Position numbers and translations under genes: made by a program. 64,000 nt of DNA from the NCBI GenBank assembly GCA_963383645.1, contig OY726561.1, positions 141,443,441 to 141,507,440 on the forward strand, given 5' to 3'. The notes under the pieces were generated by a model, which saw nothing but the letters and a program-made list of their open reading frames with translations, had not been told where the DNA came from and made no database searches. Source of the stretch: Muscardinus avellanarius. Taxonomy: Eukaryota; Chordata; Mammalia; Rodentia; Gliridae. Positions 45,976 through 58,327 of this stretch are shown piece after piece. The first letter of the stretch is position 1, and every line of letters begins with the position of its first letter.

Positions 45976-46738
45976 AAAATAAACACCTGAGAAGAAGCCT
46001 GCTGCGGCCCTGCATGCACGCGTGTGAGTGCACGTGGGGCAAGTGCGTGCTCTCGTGTATGTGTGTGTGTGCGCTGCTCTGCACGCACGTGTGAGCATGC
46101 CACTGAGCATCGAGTGAGGCCTGCTCCCCAGGGAAGGCCAGCACCTGAGGGCCCTCCCAGCCCAGGACTGACTCGCCCGCCATGCTACCCAGGGGGCCAG
46201 GCAATCTCAGCGTGTGGAGGGCAGGGGCAGGTGTGCAGGGGTGGGGAAAACGTCCACGCGGTCCTTCCTCCCTGTCTGGGCAGCAGGAAACCTGGGCTTC
46301 CGATGCCAGCGTTTCGGGACGCAGCGAGAGCTGGGAGCCTGGCTGCAGAGCCAAGGGAGGGAGCGTGGTTCAGTGGTGCGGTTGGACAGGGGGAAAGGCA
46401 GGTCCAAGAGAGCCAGGCTCCTGAAACCCGCCGGCGGGGCTGTGAGGGCGAGGGGTCTGGGGAGGTACCCAAGTTCAAGGGCACAAGGGAAGAGGCCCGG
46501 GCTGCGTGGTGGCAGAGCCACCGCACAGGGCCACTGGACAGCAGTCACCATCATGGCTGCAGGCGGGGCATGCCGGGCCCAGGTCACCCAGCTGTGAGCA
46601 AGGCGGACGAGGCTGTGGTCTGTACGTAGGCAAGGCCCGAGAAGACAAAGAGGTGAGTTGGGTTCATTCAGAACAATATGGAGGAAGAAGATGCCAGGCT
46701 GGGCACTGGGGAGTGAGCTCAGGGGCCCAGGCTACATT

Positions 46739-47366
46739 GATTGTGTGTGTGTGTGTGGGGGGGGGGGTACTGGGCCCTATTTTTTATTCTTTATTTTGAG
46801 ACAGGGTCTCACTGAGTTGCAAAGGGCCTTGCAACTCAGTAGTAGCTGAAGCTGGCCGTCAACTGTCTCAGCCTCCCAAATGCTGGGATTACAAGAGTGG
46901 GCGGGTCTGGGGATGGAACCCAGGGGCATTTGACACCGAGCTCCACCCTGCCCTATTTTTTATTCTTTATTTGAAACAGGGTCTCACTAAGTTGCAAAGG
47001 GCCTCACTAAGTAGCTGAGGCTGTCTGTGAACTGCAATTCTCTAGTCTCAGCCTCCCAAATGCAGGGATTATAAGCGTGTGCCACCATGCCCGGCTTACA
47101 TTGATGTTTTGAACGGGATCTCACTAGTTGCTGAGAACCTCAGTATGCCTCTGAGGCAGTCCTCTAACTGCAGTCTCCCATCTCAGCCTCCCAAATGCTG
47201 GTATTACAAGCATGCACCACTACGCCCAGCTACACTGATGTTTTGAACGGGGTCTCACTAGTTGCTGAGAACCTCAAAACGCTGCTGAGGCTGGCCTTGA
47301 ACCCGTTATCCTCCTGTCTCAGCCTCCCCAGTCCTGGGACTACAGGTGTGCCACCATGCCCGGCTG
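46739..47366 (-). repeat. SINE block with a tandemly duplicated B1 segment
   Basis: A GT/poly-G tract (46740-46767) leads a reverse B1 (about 46768-46895) and a full composite (about 46900-47096). Two tandem copies of a 134-bp B1-containing segment follow (about 47097-47231 and 47232-47366), each starting TACA(T/C)TGATGTTTTGAACG. Confidence 0.75.
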
Positions 47367-48094
47367 GCCAGGGGCACTTCTGAGAAGGCTGCCTGAGCAG
47401 GGCTGTGAGCACCCCCCGGAGGGGCTGGAGTGGGTGGTGTGGGCTTGTAGGTCTCAGAGGCCTGGGCCATGGGCATACACCCTGCTTCTCCATCCCTCCC
47501 CAATGTTAGCAGGTTGTCACAGGTCCCCTCTCCCGGGCCACCAGCTGCGGCAGGCTCGGTGTCCCCACCTCCACTCCACCCCGGCTGGCTGTCCTGGAGG
47601 AGTGGCATAGAGGGCCCACCCTGACCACGGCGTGGAAAGAAGCCCCAGCTCCCCAGAGAGAGGCGGCTCAGCAACTGGGTCAGGCCGCTCTGCCGACAGG
47701 CTGAGGCGTGAGCACGGGAGCGTGCAGGGTGTCGGCAGCATTGCTCTGGGCCCCACTCCAGCGCGCGCACTCGGCACGGGTGACGGACCTGTCACCAAGG
47801 AAAGAGCAGAGTGTGCAGAGAGCAGGGCAAGGACGGCCATCTCTCAGCGCCCGGCAGTCCCTCTGTATGCGTCGCTGTGAGGAATACAACAGTTCTCAGT
47901 GGAGATCCAGATGAGGAAACCAAGATTCAGGGCGGAAGGGGCGCGCTTGGGGCCAAGCTACGATCACGCGCAGGCCCCACACTCCACTCCTTCCCCACGC
48001 TCCAGCCCTTCCCCTGTACAACCCACGCCCTCCTGACCTCTCCCGACCCAGGGCACTGCCTGCCGCCTGTCCTCAGCCAGTCCAGTGAGTGACA

Positions 48095-48436
48095 GTTTTT
48101 GTTTTCTGGTGCAGAGGACTGAGCCCAGGGGCATTCTGACTAGGAGTTACAACCCCAGCTCTATTTTGTTTTGTTGTCTGGGAAGAGGTTCTCACTAAGT
48201 AAGGCTGTCCTCAAACCTGTGATCCTCATGTCTCAGCCTCCCAAGTACTGGAATTTCAGGCGTGCGCCACCATGCCAGGCTCACCCCGAGCCTTTTTTAT
48301 TTTTTATTTTGAAGCAAGGTCTTGCTAGGTTGCTTAGGGATTTATGAAGTAGCTGAGGCTGGCTTTGAACCTACGATCCTCCTGTCTCCGCCTCCCAAGT
48401 GCTGGGATTACAGGTACCCAGCACCACGTCTAGCTT
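48095..48436 (-). repeat. Two diverged reverse SINEs
   Basis: A composite lies at about 48095-48285 (GGACTGAGCCCAGGGGCATT), followed by a B1 unit at about 48292-48436. Confidence 0.75.
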
Positions 48437-50035
48437 CAGAGTACGTAACAGAGCGTGTCTGGGCCTTCCAGGCCAGGAGGACCTGCGGAGACCAGCTCTG
48501 CGCTGGCTGCTCCCTTCCGAACTCCTAAGGGGCAAATGAAGGGCACACTCCAGGGAAGAATGGCAGCACCCACAGGACAAGGAGCCCCGCTCTGGTCCCT
48601 GCCCTGCCCCACGCGGTGGGCTAACTGCGGGGACCTCAGGCTCTCAGGAAACAGAACCCCCTTCCCCACATCCTTCCTCGGACGGCTTGTGCCTGCTCAC
48701 AGAACACCGAGTTCCCGCTTCCCTTACAGCTCCGGCGCAGAACGGAACTGAGGACCACGCGGAGGTGCCAGATGGAGTCCTGTCTACTTTAGCGAAAAGC
48801 TGTGACTCATTCAAACACATTCCTCAGTCTTCAGAAATCTAATAACTACCTCCTGGTGAAAAGTAGAAGGATAAAGTATTCAGAAGCATAGCATGCTAGT
48901 GATACATACCAAAAAAAAACCCTGGAAGATTGTTCTGCTTGCACTTGGGCTGGGTGTAAGCCAGGCTAGACTCGGAACCAACCTCTGGCGTAAAGGGCGA
49001 CTCCAGTGGGAGGAGTGACTGGAGAAGAGGTGCCACGGCTCGGCTCCTTTTGCCGGACTTGGCTTCCTACCGGGTGACCGGGAGGAGGTGCCAAGATCAG
49101 AGAAGCCATGCCCCTCGTCCACCTCCTGAGCCCTCAGGAAGGGAAGCAGGTCAGAGCTCATGGGACACACGCGGAGCTTCCCGGGAGGACAGAAGCTCAG
49201 CTTTGGCGGCACCGGGGGAGGCCTCGCATCTGTGCCCCGGCCGCCCTCCCCCGCTTGCCCTCTCTGGAGCCCAGGGACCCTCTGCTGCTTTCCTCAGAGT
49301 GTCGGTCACTGGAGGGGCGCTCCCCTGCGGAGGTCACAGCGGGGACGTGCCACTGGCCGTGGACTGCATCCCAGGACCCTAGGGGAGGGACCGGGCTTCT
49401 GGCCCGGACTTCCCAGCCTTGAGCACAGCTCCTCGTCCGTGCCTCCCTCGTGGCCTGTGAACCACGCGTGTGTCAGACCATCTCTGGCTCTGGCTCCAAG
49501 ATGGGGCTCTGGGCTGATGACAGCTCCCACTCAGCTCCCCTCCTCCACCACGTTGCCAGAAGAATTCTAACAAACCTAGAAATCTTCAGTAGCTCCCTGC
49601 CACGTTCCACTCGAGTCTGCGTCCCTGGCTGTCGCCCCCAGCCTCTGGTCTGGCTGCCCCTGTCCCCTCAGCCCGAGGCTCTCTGCTCGGGCGGGCACCA
49701 AAGCAGCCAGGCTGGCCTCACTTGGCCCCTGCACGCTCCAGACAAGCACACTGCCTCTGCCTCGCGCCTGGAGGCCGACCCCCAAGCCCTGCCGCTGCCC
49801 CATGTCTCCACCCCAGGCCAGCTCTGAGCGCCTCTGCCCCTGTGCTGTCCCCCCGCAGCCGGAGGAATCCAGACACCCTTTTATCCCGAGCACAGAGTGC
49901 CCCCAACTGGTGTAGATGCCTGCGTGCCCCTCGGTTAGGGTTCCTCTGGCTCAGAGTGAGAGGCACCTGCCTGTGCAGCCCCAGCAGTGGCCAGCGCCAC
50001 CCCTAGAGCCAGCCTCCTTCCCGTAAAAGAGGAAG

Positions 50036-50220
50036 CGGCTGGCATGGCAAAGCATGCCTGTGATCCCAGTACTTGGGAGGCTGAGACAGGCGGATGACAG
50101 GCTCAAGGCCAGCTCCAGCAACTTAGGCCCTGTTTCAAAATAAAAAGTAAAAAGAGCTGGGATGGAGCTCAGAGGCAGAATGCCCCTGGGTTCAACTCCC
50201 AGTAACAAAATAAGTAAATA
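50036..50220 (+). repeat. B1-dID SINE
   Basis: A forward composite with the head GGCATGGCAAAGCATGCC and ID tail ending TGGGTTCAACTCCCAGTAAC. Confidence 0.8.
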
Positions 50221-50224
50221 AAAT

Positions 50225-51105
50225 TTTCGATTCTGAGGAAAATCTTCAGTATCTAGGGCTGGGCAAAGAGTTCTTTAGACTTCACACTGAAAACATGACC
50301 CATTACAAGAAAAAAGGATAAACTGAATCTCATCAAATTAAAAAGTTTTGCCTAGCAGGACGTGGTGGCACACACTTGTAATGCCAGCACTCGCGAGGTG
50401 GAGACAGGAGCATCACAGTTCGCAGACAGCCTCGGCTACTTTGCGAGGCCCTTCCCAACTCAGTGAGACTTTTTCAAAAAATAAAAAAGACTAAAAACTT
50501 AAGTATAGCTCAGAGGTACAATGCCCCAGGGTTTCATCCCTAGTACTGCAAAAAATAAATAAAAACTAAAAAAATAAAATGGAAAATAAAATAGGGCCGA
50601 GGGTGTGACTCAGAGGTTGAAGCCCCTGGGTTCCACCCCAAGTGCCCCCCCCACACAGAGGCAACCTCAAAAGGTTACATATTGCATGACTGTATTTACA
50701 TAACATTTATAAAATGGCGACATTTTAAAACTGGAGATTTTGTGTTTGCCAGGGACTGGGGATGGAGTGGGAGGGAGAGGAGCAGGGAGGTGGGCATCAG
50801 AGAAAGGACAACGCCGGGACCCTTGTGGTGAAGTCCTCAGTGTCCTGACTGTGGTGGTGCACCCAGATCTTCACTGTGGGTAATTATGCAGCTTAATACG
50901 CTCACGTGCAAATGGGCACACCGCGCTGAAGGAAATCTCAGTCAGATTGCTGGGTGACATGGCCATCAATATCTGGGCTCCAAGATTATACTACAGTTTT
51001 ATAAAATGTTACCACTGGGAGAAATTGAACAAAATGTAAAAGGAATCATTCTATTATTTTTACAACTGATATGTTTCCATAATAATCTCAATTTTTAAAA
51101 AAATC
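50225..51105 (+). mobile_element. Old LINE-1 3' end, interrupted by SINEs
   Basis: 50240-50345 resembles the L1 ORF2 segment around GGGCTGGGCAAAGAGTTCTT and ATCAAATTAAAAAGTTTTGC. 50655-51105 resembles an L1 3' untranslated region (TTTGCCAGGGACTGGGGATG, ATGTTACCACTGGGAGAAAT). A composite SINE (about 50350-50575) and an ID half (about 50590-50650) separate them. The ORF2 part between them is missing. Confidence 0.6.
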
Positions 51106-51109
51106 AGAT

Positions 51110-51760
51110 ATGTAGCTGGGTACAGTAGTACATACTTGTAAACCCAGTACTTGGGAGACTGAGACCTGGGATTGCAGGTTCAAGGTCATCCTCAGCAATT
51201 TAGAAAAACCCTTAGTAACTTAGACCTGTTTCAATTTATTTTATTTTATTTTTTACTGGTACTAGGGATTAAACTTGGGGGAATTAAACCTGAGTGTTCT
51301 ACCTCTGAGCTACATCTCCAACCCTATTTTATTTTTTATTTTGAAACAGTCTCATTAAGTTGCAAAGGGTCTGTGTTGCTGAGGCTGGCCTCAAATCTAT
51401 GATCCTCCTGTCTCAGCCTCCCAAGTACTAGGATTACAAGCATGTGCCACCACGCCCGGCTCCTCAAAATTAAAAATGTTTAAAAGTGGAGGTAAAAGCC
51501 GGGCGTGGTGGCACCTGCTTGTAATCCCAGCATTCGGGAGGCTGAGACCGGAGAATCACGGTTCATGGATAGCCTCAGCTACTTAGTGAGGCCCTCCACA
51601 ACTTAGTGAGACCCAGTTTCAAATTAAAGAATAAAAAGTAGGATAGGGGATGTAGCTCGGAGGTTGGATGCCCCTGGGTTCCATCCTCAGACTGCCAAAA
51701 AAAAAAAAAAAATAGAGGTAAGAACACCCCCAGGTTCAATCCCTGGTACCCAAAAAGATA
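51110..51760. repeat. SINE cluster
   Basis: A forward B1 unit (about 51112-51235), a reverse composite (about 51255-51462), a forward composite (about 51497-51712) and the end of an ID half (about 51718-51755). Confidence 0.8.
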
Positions 51761-51809
51761 AGTTTTTAAATTATCTTACTCCATTGGCTTGCCATTTTAA
51801 ATAATTGGG

Positions 51810-51985
51810 AAAAAGCTGGGCATGGTGGCATATGCCTATAATCCCAGTCCGTAGGAGGACGAGACAGGAAGATTGTAGGTTCTCAGCCAGCCTCAGCAAA
51901 TTAGGGAGGCCCTCAGCAACTTTCTTTCTTTTGGTACTGGGATGGAACCCAGGAGCATTCTACCACTGAGCTACACCCCCAGATC

Positions 51986-52037
<52 letters not shown>

Positions 52038-52322
52038 TACTGGGGATGGAACCCAGGAGCATTCTATCTCCAAGCTACACCCCCAGCCCTATTTTTTAAA
52101 TTTTGAAACAGGGTCTCACTCGGTTGCAGAAGGCCTCACTAAGTCGCTGAGGCTGGCCAAGAACCCACTATCCTCCTGTCTCCGCTTCCCAAGTACTGGG
52201 ATTACAAGGGTGTGTCACCACGCCCAGCAAGACCCTCGGCAACTAAGCAAAACATTTTCAAAATAAAAAGGCTGGCATTAGCTCAGAGGTTGAATGCTCC
52301 TGAGTTCAATCCCCAGTAGAAA
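51810..52322. repeat. Nested SINEs around a (GT)n tract
   Basis: The outer forward element is 51810-51925 plus 52229-52322. Inside it lie a reverse ID half (51931-51988), a GT tract (51989-52036) and a reverse composite (about 52037-52228). Confidence 0.8.
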
Positions 52323-52339
52323 AAAAAAAAAGTAAAAAT

Positions 52340-52925
52340 AGACAAAATACCTAAACAGACATTTCACCAAAGATGAAGCTGGCCAATTATCACATGAAAA
52401 AAATGCTCAGTATCATCAGTGATTAGGGAAATGCTAATGAGGTACCACTTCACACTCTCTGGGATGGCTAATATTAAAGAGAGGCAAAAACAGAAAATAA
52501 CAAGTGCCGAAGAGGAGGCAGCAGTGCATCCCTGGCGTGGTGCTGGGGAGACGGTAAGATGGTGCGGCCGCGGAGCCCCCTACAGCAGGCACAGGCTGGG
52601 CTGGTGGCGCACAGCCTCCAACTAGGAGAAAGCTAAACGCGGCTTCTCTCAAGATAGCCTGTGTTCTCTTCCCCTTTAAGCACCTCAGCCTTGCTTTCCT
52701 AAATGACTCTCTGCTGCTTAAAAAAAAAAGCTAAACATAGAATTATCATATGATCCAGTAAGTCCATTCTTCTGTGCGGTGCTGCGGGTGAGCCAAGGCC
52801 TCCCGCCTGCTGGACAGGAGCCTAGGTCCACTTGTGACTAGGTACCCAGAGGAACTGAAAGCCTCAGACACTCACGCCAGTGTTCACGGCATCATTACTC
52901 ACGATGGTCCAGCGATGGGAATGGG
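52340..52925 (+). mobile_element. Old LINE-1 ORF2 3'-part, with a small retrocopy inserted
   Basis: CAGACATTTCACCAAAGATG, AAAAATGCTCAGTATCATCA and AGAATTATCATATGATCCAG are recognisable decayed L1 ORF2 stretches in the order and orientation of an L1. No reading frame is intact. About 100 bp of unrelated sequence with an A tail is inserted near 52634-52733. Confidence 0.6.
52634..52733 (+). mobile_element. Small retrotransposed segment with A tail and duplication
   Basis: About 85 bp (GCGGCTTCTCTCAAGATAGC to ACTCTCTGCTGCTT) ends in an A run and is bracketed by AGCTAAAC at about 52629-52636 and 52729-52736. The source transcript is not recognised. Confidence 0.45.
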
Positions 52926-53107
52926 GGTGGAGGCGGGGCGCTATCCGCCAGACCCTGAGGATGCCCCCACCCCGTGAGGATGCTGGTTCTTGGTCCTCAG
53001 GCAACAAGCGCGCATGAGGCCCTGCTGGGTACCGGGTCTGCGCAGGCAGCGGGGCACAGAGGAACCCACACAGCGCTGAGCTCCCTTGTTGAGTCTCGGG
53101 CGCATTT

Positions 53108-53225
53108 TTTAGTTTGCTAAACTAGGTTGCTAAAGGTCTCATTAGGTTTCTGAGGATGGTCTCGACCCTGTGATCCTCCTGTCTCAGCCACCCTTGAGCA
53201 GGACTTCCTTGGCATGCACACACAC
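53108..53225 (-). repeat. Diverged B1 unit
   Basis: Reverse B1-like sequence (CTAGGTTGCTAAAGGTCTCA to CACACACCTGGC). The same variant occurs again at about 54215-54350. Confidence 0.6.
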
Positions 53226-53604
53226 CTGGCCCTGCCACCTCCGAGCCCAAGGGCCAGCGCGATGGCCAGCCCGTGGGTCCTTCCCGTTGTGGGTGTCCGC
53301 AGCACCTCCGTCCTGCCCCCCATCCGGCCTCCTCTTGGCAGTGCTCTGCCTGCCTGATCCCCAGGACTGCCTTCCTCCCCCGGCTCAGCCTGCCCCGAGC
53401 TGCCGTTGGAGGCTATGCACGCTGGCTGGCTCCCACAGTTCTCTTCAGCTCAGGTCCTCCAAAGCAAAGGACGGCTCCCTGCGGCCTGGGCACCTCCCGC
53501 ACGCAGTATCTTGGGGCCCTTTTTATATTATTCTGCTGAGTTCTGATATGTCCAGATACTTTTGAGTTCTAACTATGTTGATGAGATTCTTCTCAAAAAT
53601 TTTT

Positions 53605-53800
53605 ATTTTGCCTTATTTTTTTTTCCAATACAGGTGATTGAACCCAGGGCTATTCTATCCCTGAGCTACACCCCCAGCCCTAATTTTATTTTGAAACAGA
53701 ATCTCACTAAGTTGCGGGGGACCTCACTAAGTAGCTGAGACTGGCCTCAAACCTGCAATCCTCCTGTCTCAGCCTCCCAGGTACTGGGATTCCAGGGTGC
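53605..53800 (-). repeat. B1-dID SINE
   Basis: Reverse composite: ID half (GGTGATTGAACCCAGGGC), TTATTTTGAAACAGAATCTC linker and B1 head truncated near 53798. Confidence 0.8.
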
Positions 53801-53939
53801 GTCCCGAGTTCCTGCCTAGGGACGTACTCCAGAGAGCGTGCAAGTTTCCTCCCCCTTTCTGGCCAGGGTCATCTTCTGGACAGAGAAGTCCTTTGGAAGT
53901 TCCTTTCTCTTTCCCTGACATGTGCATATAATGTCCCTT

Positions 53940-54032
53940 TGTTTTTTGCATGATATCAGAGATTGAACCCAGGGCCTCACACACACTAGGCAAGAGCTGT
54001 ACCACTGAGTTACATCCCAGCTGTGTTTACTT
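53940..54032 (-). repeat. Classic ID element
   Basis: GATTGAACCCAGGGCCTCAC, CTAGGCAAGAGCTGTACCAC and TGAGTTACATCCCAGC are the reverse complement of the free-standing rodent ID consensus. This differs from the ID halves of the composites. Confidence 0.75.
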
Positions 54033-54129
54033 ACTGTGTATGTCTATGTATGGACATGTGCGTGCAATAAAGAACGGTCTAATCCCAGCTGAAGGAGCAT
54101 CATTCCTCCGATCTACACTCCTGCCCTCT

Positions 54130-54440
54130 ATTACATGTGTGTGTTGTGGGGAGGGTTCTGGGATTGGATCCAAGGGCGTTCTACCTGAGCTACGTGCCCC
54201 CAAGACTATTTCATTTTTTGGTTTGCTGAACTAGGTTGCTAAATGTCTCGTTAGGTTCCTGAGGATGGTCTTGAACCTGTGATCCTCCTGTCTCAGCCTC
54301 CCTGGTATGGGATTACAGGGGTGTGCCACCAGGTGCAGCTTTATCCTTTCTTTGAGACGGGTTCTTGTGAGTTTGCTAGCTGGCCGTGAACGGTGCCTGT
54401 CCTGCCTCCGCCGCTGGAAGAGCTGGGACCACAGGCTCTG
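54130..54440 (-). repeat. Diverged B1-dID and B1
   Basis: A reverse composite (about 54140-54350) followed by an older reverse B1 (about 54352-54435). Confidence 0.6.
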
Positions 54441-54714
54441 CCCAGTCCTTCCGCAGGTGTCCTTGCCCGGGCTCAGCGTCGACGCTGCAGAAGGCTGCTC
54501 GCAGGTGCCCGGGAGCAGGCCACCGGCAGCGTGAGTAGTCACTTGCAGCCAGCAGCCTGTCTTTCTTCTTGGCGCCATACAGTGTCCTACATTGGTATAT
54601 ATTGTTTATGTCCCAAACCTGAAGGAGGATGGTCCGGCCTCAGGGACTCTCCCCCACTAAACGTTTTGGTGTTTGAAGTTTGAATTTGTGTGTGGGGGGG
54701 ATGTGTGTGCATGC

Positions 54715-54990
54715 ACGCACGTGCGTAATATTGAGGATGGAACCCAGGGATGTTCTACCTCTGAGCTACACCTTTAGCCCTATTTATTTACTATTAATTG
54801 TGTACTAGGGATGGGACCCAGGAGCATTCTACCACCAAGCTACTCCCCCAGCCCTATTTTTTATTCTTTATTTTGAAACGGGGTCTCACTGAGTTGCGGA
54901 GGGCCTCACTAAGCAGCCGAGGCTGTCCGGGAACCACGATCCTCGTGTCTCAGCCTCCTGAGTACAGGTGTGTGGCACCACGCCAGTCTG
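54715..54990 (-). repeat. Two ID halves and a B1-dID SINE
   Basis: An ID half (about 54728-54782) precedes a full reverse composite (about 54803-54990). Confidence 0.8.
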
Positions 54991-55611
54991 AAATTGGAAT
55001 GCGTCTGTCCTGCAGCCCAGTTCCCTTGAGAGCGACCCTTCTCCAGGACGCGTGTGCGGGTCACTCATCACGGAGCTCATCTTCACCGATTGCCGGCTGG
55101 CGAGAGCTCTGAGGGAAGCAGGCCTTCGCGTCGCCCTGCTTCTCAACTCCTCCGTCTCGCAGTTCTCCCACTGCCTGCGGGAGGCCTGTGCCTCTAAATT
55201 TGCCCCAGAACATGAGTTTGAATTTTCAACCAAAGGTAATTAAGGCTGTACATGGGTTTTGACTCGAGTCCTACCCTACCAGGAACGTTTTTATCTTGGG
55301 TGATATGGCAAACAACTGGGAGATATGCTTCCTGGAAACTGGCCGTTTGGGCATTTCTGACAAGTTCATCTGGAGCGCTGGGAGGTGAGAGCAGTGTGGA
55401 GGCCACACGCGCCAGGCCAGGCCCCTCACCAGCTCACCTCTGGCCACCCAGGCAACCAGCCTGCCTTCCTCCCTCCACTTTCTCTTTCTGCCCACGCTGT
55501 CCTCCAAGGCCTGGGCTTAAATGATTCTGCTACCTCAGCCTCCTGAGCGGCAGGACCCTGCCAGCCGGCTTTGTTTCTTTACTAGTTTCTTGTAGGAAAA
55601 AAATGGAAATC

Positions 55612-56165
55612 ATGTGATCCCAGTACTGGGGAGGCTGAGACAGGAGACTCAGGCTCGCGGCCAGCCTCCGCTACTAGTGAGGCCCTCTGCACCTCAGTGA
55701 GGCCTTGTTTCAAAATAAAGAAGAAAAATAGGGCTGGGAGCCGGGCGTGGTGGGCACGCTTGTAATCCAGTGCTTGGGAGGCTGAGACAGGAGGATCGCA
55801 CAGGTTCGAAGCCACCCTCAGCTACTTAGTGAGGCTCTCAGCAACTTAGTGAGACCGTTTCCAAACAAAATATAAAATAGGGCTGGGAGTATAGCCCAGA
55901 GGTAGAAAACCTCTGGGTTCCACTCCCAGTACCACAAAAGAAAAGAAAAAAATATATATAGGGCTGGGAGCCAGGTGTGGTGGCGCATGCTTGTAATCCC
56001 AGCATTTGGGAGGCTGAGACAGGAGGATTGTGGTTTGTGACCAGTCTCAGCTACTTAGTGAGGCCCTTTGCAACTCAGTGAGACCCTGTTTCAAAATAAA
56101 GAATAAAAAAATAGGGCTGGGAGTGTGACTTGGAGGTAGAATGCCCCTGGGTTCTATCCCCAGTA

Positions 56166-56216
<51 letters not shown>

Positions 56217-56375
56217 TAGGGCTGGGGGTGTAGCTCAGAGGTAAAAAGCCCCCGGGTTCCATTCCCAGTACTGTAAAAAAAATAGTAATAATGATAATAA
56301 TAATAATAATAGGAAACAATTTAAAAGGGCTAGGAGTGTAGCACAAGTGCAGAATATTCAATCTCCAGTACCAAA
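55612..56375 (+). repeat. Tandem run of three B1-dID SINEs, (CA)n and two ID halves
   Basis: Composites at about 55612-55738 (ID lost), 55739-55938 and 55965-56167. The last runs into a CA tract (56167-56214). Solo ID halves follow at about 56216-56275 and 56325-56373, separated by an AAT-rich stretch. Confidence 0.85.
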
Positions 56376-56754
56376 GAAGGAAGAAGTCCAAAGAGCGCTG
56401 CCTGCAGGGCAGGTGCTCAAAGCCCGGCTCCGTTTCTCCCTCCTCCCGCGCCCTCTCGGCACGAGGCGGCGCTGGTGTGGAGTGCCGCCGCGTCTTGCAG
56501 TGCAGACTCCACGCCACAGCGGCACCCCGCCATCTCAACTGCGCGCCTCTAAACCACACAGGGCTGGACAGCACCTCCCGCCCGGCCCCAGCGCTCGGAA
56601 CCCCGGTGCTGGCAGGCCCGCCCTCCGTGCCCACCCTTCACCAGTCCCGCCCTACCGGTGCTCCCTTTGTCCTTCAGGCTTGGCAACAAAAGGGAAACAT
56701 AGCTTATCTATTTACCACTGTTTGCTACTTCTGGGGAACCATCTCACTGACACC

Positions 56755-57227
56755 CACCCGGCCTGGTGTGCATGCCTGTAACCCAGAATTTGGGAGGCTG
56801 AGACGGGAGGATGGCTGACTGAAGGTCAGCCGCAGCAATTTATGGCAATTTAGCTAATCACTGCTTCCAGATTAAAAAAAGAAGATAGGGTTGGGGCTAT
56901 AGCTCCCAAGGAGAGTGCCCCTCGGTTCCATCCCCAGAACAAAAGAAACAAAACAAAAGCAGAGCGCACGGCCCCTGGGCGCTTGAGGAGCAAGACTCCT
57001 GCAGGCTGCGTCCTCCTGGTGGCCAAGGGAGGTGCGCGGTGGGCGCTGCACAAGTGCAGCGAGGACTGCAGCGGCCTCGAGAGGTGCGGCCTGTTACCCC
57101 AGCGACCGCAGAGTCTGCGACAGGAGGATCACAAGCTTGAGGCCAGCCTTGGCAACTGTGTAAGTTCCTGTCTTGAAATAAAAATAAGAGTGGCTGGGGG
57201 TGTAACTCAGCAGTAGCTCGTCCCCAG

Positions 57228-57271
<44 letters not shown>

Positions 57272-57346
57272 GGATATATTGTAGGGGAAAAAAAGTACAA
57301 GGGCTAGGGGCTGTAGGTCAGTAGCAGAGTACCTGCTTAGCATGCA
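56755..57346 (+). repeat. Diverged SINEs, (TG)n and a classic ID
   Basis: A composite (about 56758-56940), a second diverged one (about 57085-57230) that runs into a TG tract (57231-57268), and a classic ID element (GTCAGTAGCAGAGTACCTGC, about 57299-57346). Confidence 0.7.
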
Positions 57347-57484
57347 ATTTTTTTAAGGAAATGCTGGGGGTAATGATAAAATTAAAAGTTTCCTAGGGAA
57401 AGAAGAGAATAAGGTAGAGAGACCAAGACAGAACTAGACTTTTCTCAACATGACATGCTTTATTTAGAATCTCATGAAAGCTTT

Positions 57485-58284
57485 ATATAGTTTTTGTTTA
57501 ATTTTGTTTTTTGTTTTATGCTGCTGAAGCTAGAACTCAGAGGCATTCTGCCTCCAAGCTACACCCCCAGCCCTTTTTAGTTTTTGTTTTGAAACAGGGT
57601 CTTGCTAGGTTGCTGAGAGTTTTGCTATATTACTGAGGCTGACCTTGAACCTGCAATCTTCCTGTCTCAGTTACTGGGATTATAGGTGTGTGCTACCACA
57701 CCTGGCTAAGTTTTATATAGCTGTTTTGTTTTTTGAGTGGTTTTTTTTTTTGTGTGTGTGTGTGGTACTGGGGGTGGAACCCAGGGGCTTTCTACCTCCG
57801 GGCTATACTCCCAGCTCCTTTTTACTATTTGATTTGGAAACAGGGTCTCACTAAGTTGCTGAGAGCCTCACTAAGTAGCTGAGGCTGTCTGCGAACCACG
57901 AGCCTCCAGGTCTCAGCCTCCCAAATGCTGGGATGACAAGCATGCGCCAGCATGCCCGGCTTATTTTTTATATTTTATTTGGAAACAGGGTCTCTCAAGC
58001 GTGCGCCACCATGCCCGGCCTTTTTATTTCTTATTTGAAAACAGAGTCTCACTAGGTTGCAGAGGACCTCACTAAGTAGCTGAGGCTGGCTTCAAACCTG
58101 CAATCCTCCTGTCTCCACCTCCCAACTGCTGGGATTTCAAGCGTGTGCCATGACCCAGCTCTCCTTCCTTCCTTCCTTTCTTTTTCTTTCTTTTCTTTCT
58201 GTTTTTAATGGTACTAGGCATTGAACCCAGGGGCATTCTATCTTCCAGCTACATTCCCAGCACTACCCCCTTTAATGATTTAGT

Positions 58285-58327
<43 letters not shown>

